64,000 nt of DNA, from contig JAJTUP010000026.1 in NCBI GenBank assembly GCA_021399435.1, positions 1 through 64,000 on the forward strand. The letters are read 5' to 3'. Of this stretch, positions 39,230-52,773 are shown one piece after another (within the stretch, counting starts at the first letter, position 1; every line of letters starts with the position of its first letter). Position numbers and translations under genes: made by a program. The notes under the pieces were generated by a model. The model searched no databases and was not told the DNA's origin. It saw only the letters and a list, made by a program, of their open reading frames with translations. The DNA comes from Diaporthe sp. PMI_573 (taxonomy: Eukaryota; Ascomycota; Sordariomycetes; Diaporthales; Diaporthaceae).

Positions 39230-41283
39230 GGTGGGCTGGCCGAAGGGATCTGGGGGGCGTTCGCGGAAGGAAATAGAGCGGAGGTCAGGAATTCCAGATC
39301 TGAGAGGTTCAGGCTCCCGTAGTTTATTGTTCAAGTGAGCTGGCAAGGTGTGAAGTTGATTTAGATTCTGCCCATGCACTTGGATGAGGTATGACTCGAT
39401 TTGGAATTGACGTTGCTTGACTTGAGACGGCTCTCAGATCCTGGCTGAGAATGTCGTCAAAGTCGAGGACTCGGATACTTGGGCACAAAGGCTGCCAAGC
39501 CTTCCAAGGTTATCACGGCCGTTTTACGTCTTGCAATTATTGTCATCTGTGGGGCCGGCTAGGCGACGTCTTGAGCTAGCAGAGGCAGTTACGACTTGTC
39601 GATTGAATATGGTGGACGGTTCAGTTGCCACCGAGCCTCTCAATTGGATCCCAAGCAGGAGTTCCAATCTAACCGGCCGGGGGGGTCTCACGCCAAAGCC
39701 TCTCGTCACACGAGCTTCCTAATCCAGCAGCAGGTTGGCAGAAGGACCAAGGACTACTCCACTTGTGCCAGAGCTGGCAATACTAGCATACCGGAGCTTC
39801 CGCCCCACCTGGACCATTCGATCCTACCAACAGCCAATGTTTTGCGGCCAGACCAAGCATGGTTTTTCTAGAGACGATTTGCGCCCCAACAAGAGCGGAA
39901 GTTGTCCGACATGTGTCTTCGTTGTAAGATAGAACCATGGTGCCGCACACCCACAGGCACCACGCCGCACACTGTGCCGCATACAGAAGGTGCTATTTGT
40001 TCTCCACTGGGGCGCGGTGAGGGCGAAGGATTAGCAAGGTATGAGTTCGTGTCCGATGCTGCGAGGGACATGAGTAAGACCTCTGGGTAAATCTTATGGC
40101 ATGCCTCTCGGCTGCCCGCATACATGTGCATATGCGACGAGGTTAATCTTGTATTTATATATCTCAAGCAGCTAGACTTATACTGACGAGACCAGACACT
40201 GTCTCATCATGATCTTCATTTCAGTATGGTTTATAATGATCAAGTCGTCTTGGATGCATGTGAGTGTGTAGATACTTTTGCGTAGACGCCTATACTCCAC
40301 CACCTGGGCACATCTGTGAGGGCAAAGTTACTATACATTCGGCCATGCAACCCTAATGCTCCCATCCTAGGCTGTACCAAAAGTGAGAATTAAAACGAAT
40401 ACAACGAGTACTATGGTCCTCACTTTGCTCCAGGTGGATCTGCTTGAAGAAGGCGTGCGGCCTGCTCTATTTCTTTCTTATTCCACTTCCCAGCACTGAC
40501 AACCATTTGAATTTTGAAAGATATTCTCCAGGCGAACATCATACTCTAGACACCCTTACACAAAGAACAGCTATCAGAAAGAGCATTCAGAAAAGGGTTT
40601 GACCAACCTGTTGTGTTGCTCGAGAGTATTCCAGGGTAGGGTAGATCCTGTTCTGCATGGGTGATGGAGCAGAGAGAGAAAATGCCAGTCAAGTAAGTCT
40701 CGCCACTAGGCTGCTCGAAACACACCTCAGCAATGAACTCGACAAAGTCGAAGGATTGAAAGATGACCAGATATTGGTGTGGGCAGTGTGCACGAGTATT
40801 GTGAGTTGTCCGAGAAAGGACGGGACAAGCACCAGTTTCTCAACGAGCCAAGGGACTGTTCTGTTCAGACGGCATTTTAGCAAATGCGATAGTACGGTGC
40901 ACGCCTGAACATGAATTTCATCTTCATTTCTGCTCATGTGCGCATCCCATCTTGGAAAGTCATTCCTACCACCGATGACCGTCGTTTCGGTCTGGATTTG
41001 TACTGTGGAAACCCACGCTTACTGCCGCAGGGCGTGCCTTTGACAAGGGCTACAGTCATACTCACATTTTAAGGGTGGCAGGTGGCAAAGTCGCAGCGGC
41101 CGCACGGCGAATCATAGGCGTCGAAGCACCTAACCCCTTGCGTTCTGGCGCTGCACCACCCACCAGTACAGGACTCGGGCTGACCACCATCGACATCCCC
41201 TCGCTTTAATCTTGATCACCCTCCAAGACTCTTGTCTTTCGCCATCAACACTGGATGGTCGCAACGTCTTTATAAGAGACAGG
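39230..41283. other. Intergenic, divergent promoter region
   Basis: This 2-kb region separates the minus-strand cysteine-rich gene from the plus-strand Stk19-domain gene. Open frames here are short and lack motifs. One 83-codon frame at 40657-40908 starts with ATG but contains splice-like GTAAGT sites and no recognisable domain. Confidence 0.5.
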
Positions 41284-42576
41284 ATGAGCAGTCGGCTAAA
41301 GTCCATACTCAAGAACCCAAACCGCGTGCGCAAGAAGCCAGCCGCACCCAAGCGGACAAGCAGCAGCGGCAACAACAGCAACAACAACAGAAGCGGCAGG
41401 TCATCGCCCTCGTCATCATCATGGAGCGACTCGCTCCCCCGGACGAAACCGGGAGCCACCACAAGGCCACCACAGAACCAGAGAGATGACCACGAGGAGG
41501 ACTACTTCCACGACAAGCTGGACGACACGGGCCTCGTGCATGCTCTGGCGACGGACCTGACCCTCCGCGACGTCCCGCAGGCGATGCGCTACTCGCGCGG
41601 CCACATGTTCGCCCCTATGCCGGACCAGCCGTCCTCGCTGGGCCTCAGCTCCACGCGCGTGGCCGAGGTCCTCCGCGCCCGGTCTGCACTGCCGCCCGTC
41701 GTGACCGTCGCCCACCTGCAGGCGCTGCTGCGCAGCCCCACGGCCGTGGACCGCGAGGCCGCGGAGCTGACGCGCGCCGGCGCTCTGCGGAAGATCGTCG
41801 TCCTCCGGCGCGCCAGGGACGGCGGCGTCGGCGAGCTACTCGTCACGGGAGGGGACCTGGAGGGGCTCGTCCGGGCGGCGGAGGGGGACGGTACCCTGGA
41901 CGCCGAGGCCGCCGGGGCTTTCTGCCGCTGGCTGGACGGCAACCCGGCCGCGCTCAAGGTCTGCGCCGGCGATGGGGCGCTGGAGCCGGGCCATGTCGAC
42001 CAGCTCGTCAGGGCGGGCTTTCTGACCACGGCTCATGACCGTGATGTGGGGAGCGTCACGTCCATCTTCGCGCGACCGGAGGATAGAGGCACTAATATCA
42101 GCCTCGCGGCTGTGTCGCGCGCTGCTGCCGGGTCCATTGACGCCGTCGGAGGCAAGGGAGCCGTCCACGCATCCGGGGGCAGCGGGGCACGCTCCGGAGG
42201 TAGTAGTGGTAGCATATCCCAGGGCGGCCCCAGCGTTGACCTTTCACTCGCAATTCCTGGGCAGGGACCATACCTGAAGCTTGTGTCTGCGGCGCTGTCG
42301 CAGTTGACAACGATACTCACCAAGTCGGCCTACAGAGAGATGCCCGAGACGCTGCTGAGGGAGAGGTGGGACGGTGGCGTGGCGAAGCAGGAGTCGAAAC
42401 AACACGCATCCAAGAGGGAGAGGCGGGAGTTTGCTGGGGTATTGCCCGCTAGAACGAGGAGGTGGAGGGACTTCCATGGCATGACCTTTGACTGGATCCT
42501 GCATGAAGCTGTTGGTGCCGGGCTTGTGGAGGTGTTTGAAACGGGGAGTGTGGGCAGAGGGGTCAGGCTCCTGTGA
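41284..42576 (+). CDS. Stk19-domain protein (winged-helix, STK19 family)
   Basis: The family is named after human STK19, now regarded as a winged-helix DNA-binding protein in transcription-coupled repair rather than a kinase. The role in fungi is not established. The product is 430 residues, with no intron. The ATG at 41284 (MSSRLKSILKNPNRVRKKP) is the first in frame. Residues 1-80 are basic and Ser/Asn-rich, likely disordered, with a possible nuclear signal (RVRKKP). The domain starts near residue 81 with GLVHALATDLTLRDVPQAMR and continues with STRVAEVL, LPPVVTVAHLQALLRSPTA and the RAGALRKIVV winged-helix text. A Gly/Ser-rich insert at about residues 285-320 separates the last part (RWRDFHGMTFDWILHEA), also family-typical. 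Codon use is very GC-rich. Confidence 0.85.
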   Translation: MSSRLKSILKNPNRVRKKPAAPKRTSSSGNNSNNNRSGRSSPSSSSWSDSLPRTKPGATTRPPQNQRDDHEEDYFHDKLDDTGLVHALATDLTLRDVPQAMRYSRGHMFAPMPDQPSSLGLSSTRVAEVLRARSALPPVVTVAHLQALLRSPTAVDREAAELTRAGALRKIVVLRRARDGGVGELLVTGGDLEGLVRAAEGDGTLDAEAAGAFCRWLDGNPAALKVCAGDGALEPGHVDQLVRAGFLTTAHDRDVGSVTSIFARPEDRGTNISLAAVSRAAAGSIDAVGGKGAVHASGGSGARSGGSSGSISQGGPSVDLSLAIPGQGPYLKLVSAALSQLTTILTKSAYREMPETLLRERWDGGVAKQESKQHASKRERREFAGVLPARTRRWRDFHGMTFDWILHEAVGAGLVEVFETGSVGRGVRLL

Positions 42577-45500
42577 AGAAACACAGAAGATAGAGGCCAT
42601 AACCCGGGTACGAGAATCAGTCCGATGGCCCGCGCCGGTGTGTCCCCTCCGGTCCCGCTCTCGTTCGGATGTGATTGCGACGTTATAGCCGGACCCATTC
42701 TGGGCAATTATGATCGATCCGTCCGAACCAGCAGCCCCGGAGCCACGGTACCCAGTCCCCGAAGCCCACCATCCTGTGTTTCACACGTAGCGGTGTTGTG
42801 CTCGACTCAGCTGCGTGGTCTGACGATTACCACCGCCTCAATGCGCCTGCATATTCTCGGTGACCTGGCCCCCTCTCCCCTTTCCCCTATCTTAAAGGGC
42901 TAGCAGACGCTCATAGGCTAGTGTGAAGGGACCGAGCTGCCTGCAAGAGCTATGACCCTCCGAGGGGCACATGAAGCCGTTGCGTTGATCCTGGATCAAC
43001 CCGGTCCCGTCCTGCCGCCGGCGGCTCGGAGGCGGCGTGTGGGGACATTGAGCCCATTCCAGCCCATCCAGCCTGCCCTGCCTATCCTAAAACCCAGCAC
43101 CCAGGTTTTGACGGGTGCCAACTTGTCTAGCTCGCTACGCCGTCGTCTGGACTGCTGCCATCCGTCCCCCTCCATCGAGTGCCGTCTGAGCAGCCAGTGC
43201 CCCACGGAGGAATGGCATTATTGGACGAGCGCCATGGCGCCGGCGTGGCCACGGCAGTGCCTGGACTATCGAAACATGTCCAGGCGTGGGGCGGGCACGA
43301 CTGGTAGATCAGACGTCACTAGTTGGTGTGCACTGAAGGTTTTGTTTGTGATGTTTGGGCACTGCCTGCAGAATTTCCTTTCTGACTGCGCGAATTTGAC
43401 CTTCTCTGGAAGGATGATCGCAACAGCTGTGCCAAGAAATATGCGTGTCTCGAAATCCTTCTGCTAACCGTGTGTGAGAGAAAGCTAATCGTAAGACTGC
43501 AAACTATCATTGTCCTATCGGGCACCGGTGCTACACAATTGTTATATTGGACCTGTGATATTGCAACCGTTTTGGATGAACAAGGCGAATCACGCGCATC
43601 GAGCTCCGCTGGCAACGCAATGCCTTTCCCGTGGCAACCACCTGCGAGGCGAACACTTGGCTCGTTCAGCACGAGCTGTTTCGGCCTTTGGACACTCGTT
43701 CAAGAGGCAAGAAAAAAAGTTTCTTCGTGATCGACCTTGCATACGGCCGGGCGGTGTTCTGTCGCGATGTCGCGCAGTAAGCGCCGTTCTAGTTGCAGAA
43801 GTCTCACTGTCGCACTGCTCTTCTCGCGAGCCGCAGCGCAGTTGTCATCATTGTATCGGGGACGATGATCTGGATGACCCCCAAGCCGAGCCTAAGGAGG
43901 CTTGTTTCCCCGCCGCAGCCCTGCCTCGCATATCTTGAAGCAATAGCTCCTGCAGAGCCCGCGCAAGATGTAGGATTGCGTCTTAGTGGCACCACATCAT
44001 CGATCGCGACAGCTTCGCAGCGCAATGCGCGGCGGGCGGCGAACAACGTCTGAGAGAGCAGCCACTGGCATTGCACGAGAGAGGAAGACAGGTGCACCTG
44101 GTCCGAAAGGAATCGAACCTTGGGAAGGAGGCTCTTCTGCTGCACGTGCCGGGTTACAGAACAGTCGAGGCAGGGTCATCACGCTCTGGGGTAGCCTTGC
44201 AAGCTGTCTGGGGTCAAAGCGTCTGATCCCCTCTTCCGGCCGCTTGTCACTGCGAGCAGCGAGGGCAAGCCGGCGAGCAAAAGTGATATCGTGCTACTGA
44301 CGAGACGATGATGCGGGACATTATGCCGGCAAACAGGAAGATGATCATCCCGCGGGCGTGGCAGAAATGTATGCATGTCCTTGCCCGCACATCGACCGAC
44401 CATACAGAAGCGAAGAATAAGACGTATGAGTCGTTATGGTGTCGACACATCGCGATGGTAGGGTGAATTGGGCACTGAGTCTTCTCGACAGAGGATATTT
44501 CTGAAAAGTTTGTCAGCCAAAGGAGCAATCATTGCGGCGTCGAGAATGATCAACGCATGCACCCGAAACCGTCCGTGGACGCACTGACAGCCATCAAATG
44601 CTCGTTGGCTTGTGGGCCTTGCTGAGGTTCTCCTCGCCGCCCGGGCTAGGCCAACACATGACGAGCGACTGGCCAAAGCGAATTTGGCAAGAACCATTTT
44701 CTAGAACCAAACGAACGTGCAAAAAGTGCGGATGAAAGTTGTTGTCCAACCAGGGGAGACAATTGTCAGACACACGTACTCCCAAGGCGATCCTATGAGA
44801 ACATGTTGCGATTGGCAGGGTACCAGCATCTTCACTGCCGTTTCAGGAAGGCCGCTCGCAGCTTGCCATGCCGAGCGTGAGCCAGGTCCGCCCGGCATTC
44901 AGGCCCGCGAACTAAATCACTGTCCCAGAAAGTCTCGCTGGCTCTCGTGCGGAACGGTCCTTCGTTGGGCACGTCTCTTTGATGCGAACATGTTTCGTCC
45001 GCTTCGACAAGAGCGTGGTGATAGCCCTTCGCATGTGCAGCCTTGATTTGCGAATCTGCAGCTGGCCGAAACGTCACAGATCTTCCTCGGCACGAGAGTC
45101 AGCGACTTGCAGATATATCGGGTGGACGAGTGCAACGCGATCGCGTGCAGTAGGTGCTCAGACCGAGGGGGGGATCTGTCAATCATCAATCATCTCATCT
45201 AACCATGTATGTGTCTGGTTGAGTATGCAGGACGGCAGGACGGATGCGTCGGGAGAGGAGGATACTCCCACGCAGCAGCAACTTGGATCTAGACGGGGCG
45301 GTTTCGTTTCGTTGCTCTGGACATGATTTCTGGCAAGGATATCGCCGGCGCAGCATTCTCAGCCCCCGTGACGAAACCAAAGCCGTGTGAGAAAAAGAAA
45401 ACGAGGGTCGTGATGGTATTATTCCTGATGCTCCCAAGCTGGGCCCAGGTCAATATTCCTGCGCCTCGTCCGCGCCCCACGGCCCTGGGTGGCATAATTG

Positions 45501-46722
45501 CAGCAGACAACGATGCCAACAACCTCTTATATTGAGGTGACGTCTTAGAGTGACATCTTATAGGTCTGAAATAGGAAATGGGAGCAACTGCGTAGCGATA
45601 TGGGCATGCTGCATCAACGCTGTCATTTCCCAGCCAAACTCTGTAGAATAGCACCGAGCTTTTATCGATGCAGTTGCGCCACTGGCCGTATACCAAGATT
45701 GCCAGGGAAGGGCGGGAGACCCTTCCGCTGGCCGGACAGCATTGGAAAATCAGGACAGCACAGCGGCGGTACCTCTGGGAGCGGACATGGATTGCCGCTT
45801 TGGGCGGCTGAGGACCACTCGCTCGCAGATCACCGTTCGGTGGCACTCCGCGGAAATTACGGCGAGCGCATCCGTGTTGTGTGGTCGACAGCCATGAGAC
45901 GGAACTGTTTCCTCTTCTGTGTCTCATCTGTCAATCCGGCAAGTTTTCATCCCATTGACAGCGGCACGGAATGCCCCGTGCTGGGCCACAGGAAGGCCTG
46001 TGAGCCTGGGGTTCTTGAGGCTGGGTGGTGACAGCTGGTGGGGAAGCTTTCGGAAGTGGCGCCAGGCGTGATCGAGACGACGAGCCTGCGACCTGCGACC
46101 TGCCATGGCGTGCGGTGATGGTCAAAGCTGCGATGGCCACACACCCGTTGGGGACGAGGCAGGGAAGCCTGGGAGATCGAGACGGCCGCCGAGCAAAGGA
46201 TATGAGGATACGACGTCGAAGGGCGAGGGCTGAAATGAGCCTCGGGTTCGCCCTCGCTTCATTCCCGCAGGCCTCTGCCGTGACATATGAGCTAGAATAT
46301 GCAGCAGCGTTGGACTCGACGGCTCGACACACCTTTTTTTTTTGTCGTTGCTGCATGTCGAGCAGGGCGCCAGGAACAAGACGAGAAAAGGGGTTTCTGA
46401 TTGATCGAGCAGAGGCACTGCGTAGCACCGAGCTGGCAATCAGACAGGTAGGGTGGGATGGGGCACATGCCTCGCTACTGCAGAACTGGTCGGCTGTGGC
46501 ACAAGCTGTGGTACGGGCTGCGGCGCTATGCCGGATTGAAAGGGGAGGCATGGATGCTGTCTGGCTGTGTACCCGACTCGTCCTCGCGGGACAGAGTTTG
46601 GACCAAAGGGAGGGTTGCATCCTCGATTCCCCGGCCGTCATCAGAGCCCAACGGTGCTGGGCTGAGGGCGTGAAAAGTGTGGTACAGATCCCGGGTCCCT
46701 TGCGTCAACAATGGCTTGGTAT

Positions 46723-46748
46723 GGGCGGGCGGGCGGGCGGGCAGGCGG
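46723..46748. repeat. GGGC tetramer array
   Basis: Five tandem GGGC units are followed by an imperfect one (AGGCGGG). The closely spaced GGG runs give G-quadruplex potential on the plus strand. Confidence 0.9.
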
Positions 46749-47548
46749 GAGAGATGGAATAGGGCAGGCCAAGGTAGGGGACGGAAGCAATAGTAGGACT
46801 TGGGTATGTGCTTCCCTACATAGATGGGTGACATAGAAGCACAGCACGGCACAGTCAGCACGCAGCTTCCGGAAAAGATCAGACCAGAACTTGGTCGATC
46901 TGGGGAAGCAGGTCGACGTGGGCTCTGCGTGGTCAAAGTGCCCTGCAATATTGTGCAGGGTGCATGTAGATAGCACACGGTGCTGGGCGTATATTTGAGT
47001 ATAAACTGCATGTACATGCAGGTAGCACAAAACCTGGGATAAAGACTTATTACTGTGTGCTGTATTAGGCTGGGTAAATAAGACTGGGTCATCATCATCA
47101 GCAGGGCCTGGCAAGCAGGGCAAGCAGGGCAAGATGGCGAGATGGACGCCGATAGGTAGCGGTTATCAGACAGGCTCCCCCCGCTGTGACGCTGGACAGG
47201 GATGGTGCAGGTGCAACCTTGAATTAGGGACCCCTATGGGAGGAAGGAAGGTTGGCCCTGGCAGGCGCTGGACGGGCCGGGGTGGAAGTCAAATTGCTGC
47301 TTGCGAAAACGGCAACGGTTCGTAGGCTCTGCCCCACACGAGAGAGGTCAATCCTCTTCGATCTGCCAGACCGACTGACTGATTGGTGACTGAACATGAC
47401 ATGATCATATTGCGACGCAGTTCGGGGTGTGGATGTGGATGTGGATGGGTGGTCGATCCGCCAATCTACATTACAAGTCGTACGGTGGAACAGACTGCCC
47501 AGGTGCTTATTTTTTTTGTCACCATGTTCTGTCGCCATAGATGGGAAA

Positions 47549-47556
47549 GTGAGTGA

Positions 47557-47588
<32 letters not shown>
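47549..47588. repeat. GT then GA dinucleotide microsatellite
   Basis: A run of GTGA and GT units passes directly into an uninterrupted GA run. It lies upstream of the pyrimidine-rich region before the kinesin gene. Confidence 0.9.
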
Positions 47589-49834
47589 TCAAGGGGGGAA
47601 GGTGGAGGGGGCACACGGAGCACGGAGCACAGAACGGGGGATGGAGAGAACAGACGACAGAGACAACAGACGGGGGGTGCAATGACGGGCAGACACACAG
47701 ACGTCGTCGACTGTCACGTTGGGGCCATCAAGTAGACTGACGCCCCACGCCTCCTGCGCCGCCTTGCGCAGCGCCCTCACGCATTTGTGGTTTTGATTTT
47801 ATTGTCGTCTCCATTTCCCTCGAGTCTGAGCGCGAGGCCGTGGCTTGTTCGCCCACCGACGAGAGAGGGTGAGTGTGAGTGTGAGTGTGATTGTGAACGT
47901 GTAAATGTGTGGTGCAGTGCGCGTGTCCCACGCCTCCAGCCCCTTGGGTCTCGATTGGTGTGCACTGGCAGATCCTTGGAAGTTGTGTCGACCTGTGCTC
48001 TGCTCTGCTCTGCGATTCGATTCGACTCATTCATCGCTCGATTGTTATATTGGCTATATTTTATTAGCACTGTCCAGCATTCTTTGCCGATCGTCGTGGC
48101 ACTTATCAGCCAACCCCGGACCGCGGTCGCCCATCGGTCCTACCCTTGCAGCCGCCGCCCCATACCGTTAGGCCTCGTCTGTGTCTGCAGGCCAATTTCC
48201 TGCGTCCCCTTCGCCTGTTGTGCCCCCCCCCAAAACCCATCCACGCAGCCATCCCATCTTGGCTTGCACAGCACCTTCCAAGTAAACCACCACCTTCGCC
48301 TCGACTTGAACTCTCGAACCAAAGTCTATACAACATTGGCTCCCATTTAGACTATTATTTGGCCGATGCAGCAGGAGAGCACGAACCACAAGCTGCACCT
48401 CGGATCTGACCCATCCTCTTTCTACGCTGGTGGCCGTTTCCGTCCCGTGTCCAGCAGCCCTCGACTTGCCAGCCCACAGTACCAGTCACTCCTAGCACCA
48501 GTGGCCCAAAGAGCGGTACCAGAATTCCTCGAAAACGGTCAACCACCGCCACGACCACGACACGACACGACAGCTGCCGCCCACCTCTCTCCCACCAGCT
48601 CACTCCCTCACCGTCCGTCCCGTCTTTTCTGATCCCGACTGATCTCGACTTCCTCGTCCCCGCCCGTCTCGTCTTCCAAAATCTCAAATCCTGAAGAGTG
48701 CCACCGCTCTGCTCGCCCGCTCTGTTGCTCAATTTGTCACTCTCCAGTTCCTGCCTTGCGATTGCACGCTCCACCTCCACGCTCGGCCGCCCTGATCCAG
48801 ACCACTCCCCACCTTCCAAAAGTCGAGACATCCTCCACCGCGAGACCTCCTTACTTTTTCCCCCTCGTCGTCACCACCTCCCACCGCGACGCCATTGCGA
48901 TCTTATGATCGACATCTGAGCCGCGAGATCCCGCCTCAACAGACGTGCCATTCCTACCCCAGGCCCGGGCCCGTTTGCCCTGTCGCGAACCGATCGTTTC
49001 CTCCCAGCCTAACACTTCTGGACAGGGAGGACAGAGGAGGACTTCGTGCGTATACGAGCCTGAGACCACAAGAAAAAAAGGTATGCAAGGCTACGACCCC
49101 GGGAACTTCCATGACCTTTCTCCCCGACCTGTCCCATACAAAGGAGCCTTTCACCAGGGGGCCACCAGCTTGCCGCGTGCAGGAAACTTCAGACGTTGTG
49201 TATTCGATATCGCACCCCTATCCCCCTTCTAGTCTCACCTGCCCTGGACTACTTTTCGAGCCAACCCCAGTTTATGTTGCGTTTGGGCCGGCGTTTTCAC
49301 ATGCAGTCCACGACACAGCCCTTGATTAGGCAATGGTTTCCTTCAACCAGCTCAACCCCCTTGAGGCTCTATTTCTGATTGTCCAGTCGCTGATATCCTT
49401 GAGCTAGCAAGCTATCCCCGTGCTCCTGAGTACTTGAAGAGGTCGGCCCGTGGCTGTTGCATGAAGCCGTTTCACTTCCTCTTCCTTGATAACCCGGGTT
49501 CTGGGCCCCCAGCCTAGCTCGTTTTCTTCGGCTGATCCCTGGCACCCTCATCAAGTTCCTTGGGCGAAGACGATCAGGGAGCCCACGGTACATTTGCAGA
49601 CACCACCCTGAACCGTGTGCACTCCCCCACCCGAGATCTCGGATGCCAGTTAATGGACGGAACCTCGGCGTCCCTTCAACTGCTGCAACAGCCTTTTCTT
49701 AGGACAACCAGAGAGCCGACCACATAGTCTCTCAGGGCTGGTCCGCAGCAGATCCGAGCTTCAAACGTCGTCTGCCCTCCTCGAAAGGGGGTCGAAATCG
49801 GCACGAGGCTACCGTTGGGTAGCAAACTACTCTC

Positions 49835-52773
49835 ATGATGACGACCGCACTTCCCAAACCACAACGGAACCCCAATGCGCCACCGAATATGGCTCTTCCG
49901 GCGCTGCCTGTCGCCAAAACGCGCAAGTCATCGGGAATCCAGCCGCCATCAACACCAGCCAGGTCACTAATGACCACCCCCAAAAGTGGGCTGCGAACTC
50001 CTTCCTCCACCCAACTCCCACCGCCAGCTACGCCAGCTCCTACGACCGCCTTGCCGCAGCCACGATCTGTGTCCGCTGCCGTACAAGGGACGAAGGCCTT
50101 GCGGAAGACGGTCAGCATCAACTCATTCCCTCAGCCGCCCCGCGGAGACACACGAATGAACAGCCACCCACCAAGCCCTCTGTCAGGCAATCGCAGGTCG
50201 AAAACAGTAACCGCAACAACGTCCAACTCAAGCTCCAATGGAACGCCGAGTCTGCTGAACGGTTCCGGCGAAGGCAAATCTGTGACAAGGGCGAGCGCGC
50301 GGTTCTCTGACGGGCTGATTAGTGTGTCATCGCCCCCGCAAAGCCGAAGCTCCTCAGCACAGGATTCCTATTCGACGTCAGCAACGACCTACGACGACCC
50401 TGTCGATGCTGCAGGAGCAAAGCCCGGCGCGGACGCTTCGAGCAAACACCTATCAAAGGGTGATAGCAAAGGCAACGTGGTTGTTAGTGTAAGAGTGAGG
50501 CCAGACGCTGGGGCTCAAGATCAGAGACCTGACGGAGAGTGGATGGTCGATGGGCGGAAGTCTCTGATCGCGTATCACGGAAAGGAAGGGGGTGACTACT
50601 TTTATGGTAAGTTAGCGAAGGACACCAGCGGGAGAGTCTTTCCATACTGATCTTCTCAGACAACGTTTTCACGACGCATGATGACAACTACCGGGTCTAC
50701 GATCATCTCGCGAAACGACTCGTCAGACGAGTCATGGAGGGCTACCACGGCACAGTTTTCGCATACGGAATGACAGGCACCGGCAAAACATTCTCAATGC
50801 AAGGAACTGCTTCATCGCCTGGCGTGATCCCTCTGGCGATCACCGATATCTTCTCGTACATCCGTGAGACTCCTTCCCGGGAATTCCTCCTGCGAGTCAG
50901 TTATCTGGAGATCTACAACGAGAAGATCCATGATCTCCTTAGCATGTCGACAACTGGGGGAGTCGGTGGCCCGGTGGCACAGGAGGAAATCAAATTGCGG
51001 GAGGATAGCAAGCGAGGCGTCTACGCAAGTCCGCTCAAGGAAGAAATTGTGCAGAGCCCAACACAACTCCTGAGAGTCATCGCTCGGGGCGACCAAGCGC
51101 GGCGAACAGCAAGCACGCAGTTCAATTCTCGAAGTTCTCGAAGTCATGCGGTGGTGCAGATTGTCGTCGAGAGCAGGGAGCGCGTGCCTGGGGGGCCCGC
51201 AGCACCGGCCGACAACAAGCGATCCGCTCTGTTGCCAGGCGGCGTACGGGTTTCGACTTTGAGCCTGATCGACCTTGCGGGTTCAGAGAAGGCGGCCGAG
51301 AGCAAGGAGCGGCGGCAGGAAGGCTCGCACATCAACAAGAGCTTGCTAACCCTGGGAACTGTTGTGTCCAAGCTCTCTGAACACAAGGACGGGAAATCGG
51401 ACAAGGACGGCAAGCACTTGCCCTACCGAGACAGCAAGCTGACCAGGTTGCTCCAAGGCGCATTGTCGGGCAATTCGCTTGTCAGCATCCTCTGCACAAT
51501 CCAAATAGGATCGACGGGGAGCGCCGCAGCCGCCAACACGCACACGAATGAAACTCTCAATACGCTTAAATTTGCGTCGAGGGCAAAGAACAATCTGGTC
51601 AGCCATGCGAAACGTGCCGAGGAGGCACTAGGTGCCGGTGGTGAGGGTGGCGCAAGAGTCCTCCTCGAACGATACCGCATGGAAATATCGGAACTGAAAG
51701 CACAATTGGAAGCACAAGCCAGGAAAGATAAGAACGAGGACAGCGCAGAAAAGGCCAGGGACGCCGAGGAAGAACTGGCCCGGGAGAAAGAGGCAGAAGC
51801 ACGGCACGAGGAGCAGATGCTGGAGATGCAGCTTGCCCGAACGGCGCTCAAAGAGCGCATCGACCATCTGAACCGACTGATCCTGAGCTCGAAATCGATA
51901 GGCGTCAACGCCAGTGGTACGTGGAGCTCCCTGGGCTCACACCCACGGTTCTCGCAGGCATCTATGCGGTCTTCGCGGTCCTCGATGACACCATCCCAAG
52001 TGGGCAGGCCCATGCTTGAGCGCTCAGCATCTTTGACATCGTCTTCGTCCACGATTGGTCGAAGGCCGAGCATGGATCACCGCGCGTCAACCAGTGGAAG
52101 GTCCGCAGGCGACGAGGAAGACAGTGTCGGCGAATTCGGTGATGGCACGGCATCACTGTCAGCCCAGAATCGAGCACTGCAGGCCGACCTTGTGGACAAG
52201 AACCGATACATCGCCACCTTGGAGAAGCGCTTGCTCCAGGCCCGGAGGGCAAGCTCATCGCGAACGTCGGGCGGTCTATCTTCTGGCAGCAAGGGGATCA
52301 TGGTTGGCGAGGACCATAGCGTGTCGACAGCTCTGAAGGAGAAGGACGCCGAGATAGCCGAGCTGCGCGCTCAGCTGGAGGACAAGGACCGAATGCTCAT
52401 CGCCCTGCGGAGTGCGGCTAGGAGAGGGGAGAACGCTGACCGGAGCATCGAAACCCGTGCGTCTCAACTGATGATGCTGGAGAACGGGCCGCGCTCTAAC
52501 CCCGCCTCGCCAACGAGCCCCCAACGTCCGATGTTCCGGCACAGCAGCGTCAGGTCTTCCCACAAGGACCGGCGCAGCACGGATGAGATGAGTCGCATTC
52601 TGGACGAGATGATACAGGACCGGGTTGAGACGGGCCACATTGTCAAGAGCACCAGAGGCAGCGTGCGCGTCGTTGCTTCGACGGACCGAGAGAAGCCCCT
52701 TGTCGACCGCCTCGAGCCCCTTCGGAAGAGCAGCGAGAGCAACCAGCGGTTCCCAGTCGTACTCGAGGTTTAG
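49835..52773 (+). CDS. kipA: Kinesin-7 family motor, Kip2/KipA/Tea2 type
   Basis: Kip2/KipA/Tea2 kinesins are plus-end-directed microtubule motors that carry polarity factors to hyphal or cell tips. Exons are 49835-50606 and 50660-52773, with a 53-bp intron (GTAAGT...CTCAG) splitting a codon. The product is 961 residues. An N-terminal Ser/Pro/Thr-rich basic extension covers about residues 1-205, as in KipA. The motor follows: VVVSVRVRP, the P-loop GMTGTGKT near residue 294, switch I NSRSSRSHAV near 413, switch II DLAGSEKA near 461, and YRDSKLTRLLQ. Coiled coils lie at about 589-667, 760-785 and 815-838. Ser/Arg-rich linkers separate them. Two in-frame ATGs (49835, 49838) are possible starts. 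All catalytic motifs are intact. Confidence 0.95.

Larger units (their letters stand above)
42577..49834. other. 7.3-kb region without recognisable gene; pyrimidine-rich leader before kinesin
   Basis: Several overlapping long frames exist (for example 42952-43467 plus, 45289-45927 minus, 45931-46641 minus) but none shows a domain, and they overlap on both strands as chance frames do in GC-rich DNA. Microsatellites occur at 46723-46748 and 47549-47588. From about 47.99 to 49.83 kb the plus strand is strikingly C- and T-rich, which suits a long promoter and 5' leader of the kinesin gene. An ATG-started frame at 48366-48632 could be an upstream ORF. A non-coding RNA cannot be excluded from sequence alone. 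Confidence 0.5.

Noticed and set aside
42952..43467. 171-codon plus-strand ATG frame downstream of the Stk19-domain gene
   Set aside because: Composition is irregular, no domain is visible, and other frames overlap it.
44095..44165. GGTTCGATTCC-like T-arm on the minus strand near 44.11-44.12 kb
   Set aside because: No D-arm, anticodon arm or acceptor stem fits at the right spacing.
45289..46762. Overlapping frames of 212, 236 and 245 codons on both strands
   Set aside because: They overlap one another, one starts with GTG and includes a poly-Phe run from a T tract, and none shows a motif; chance frames in GC-rich DNA.
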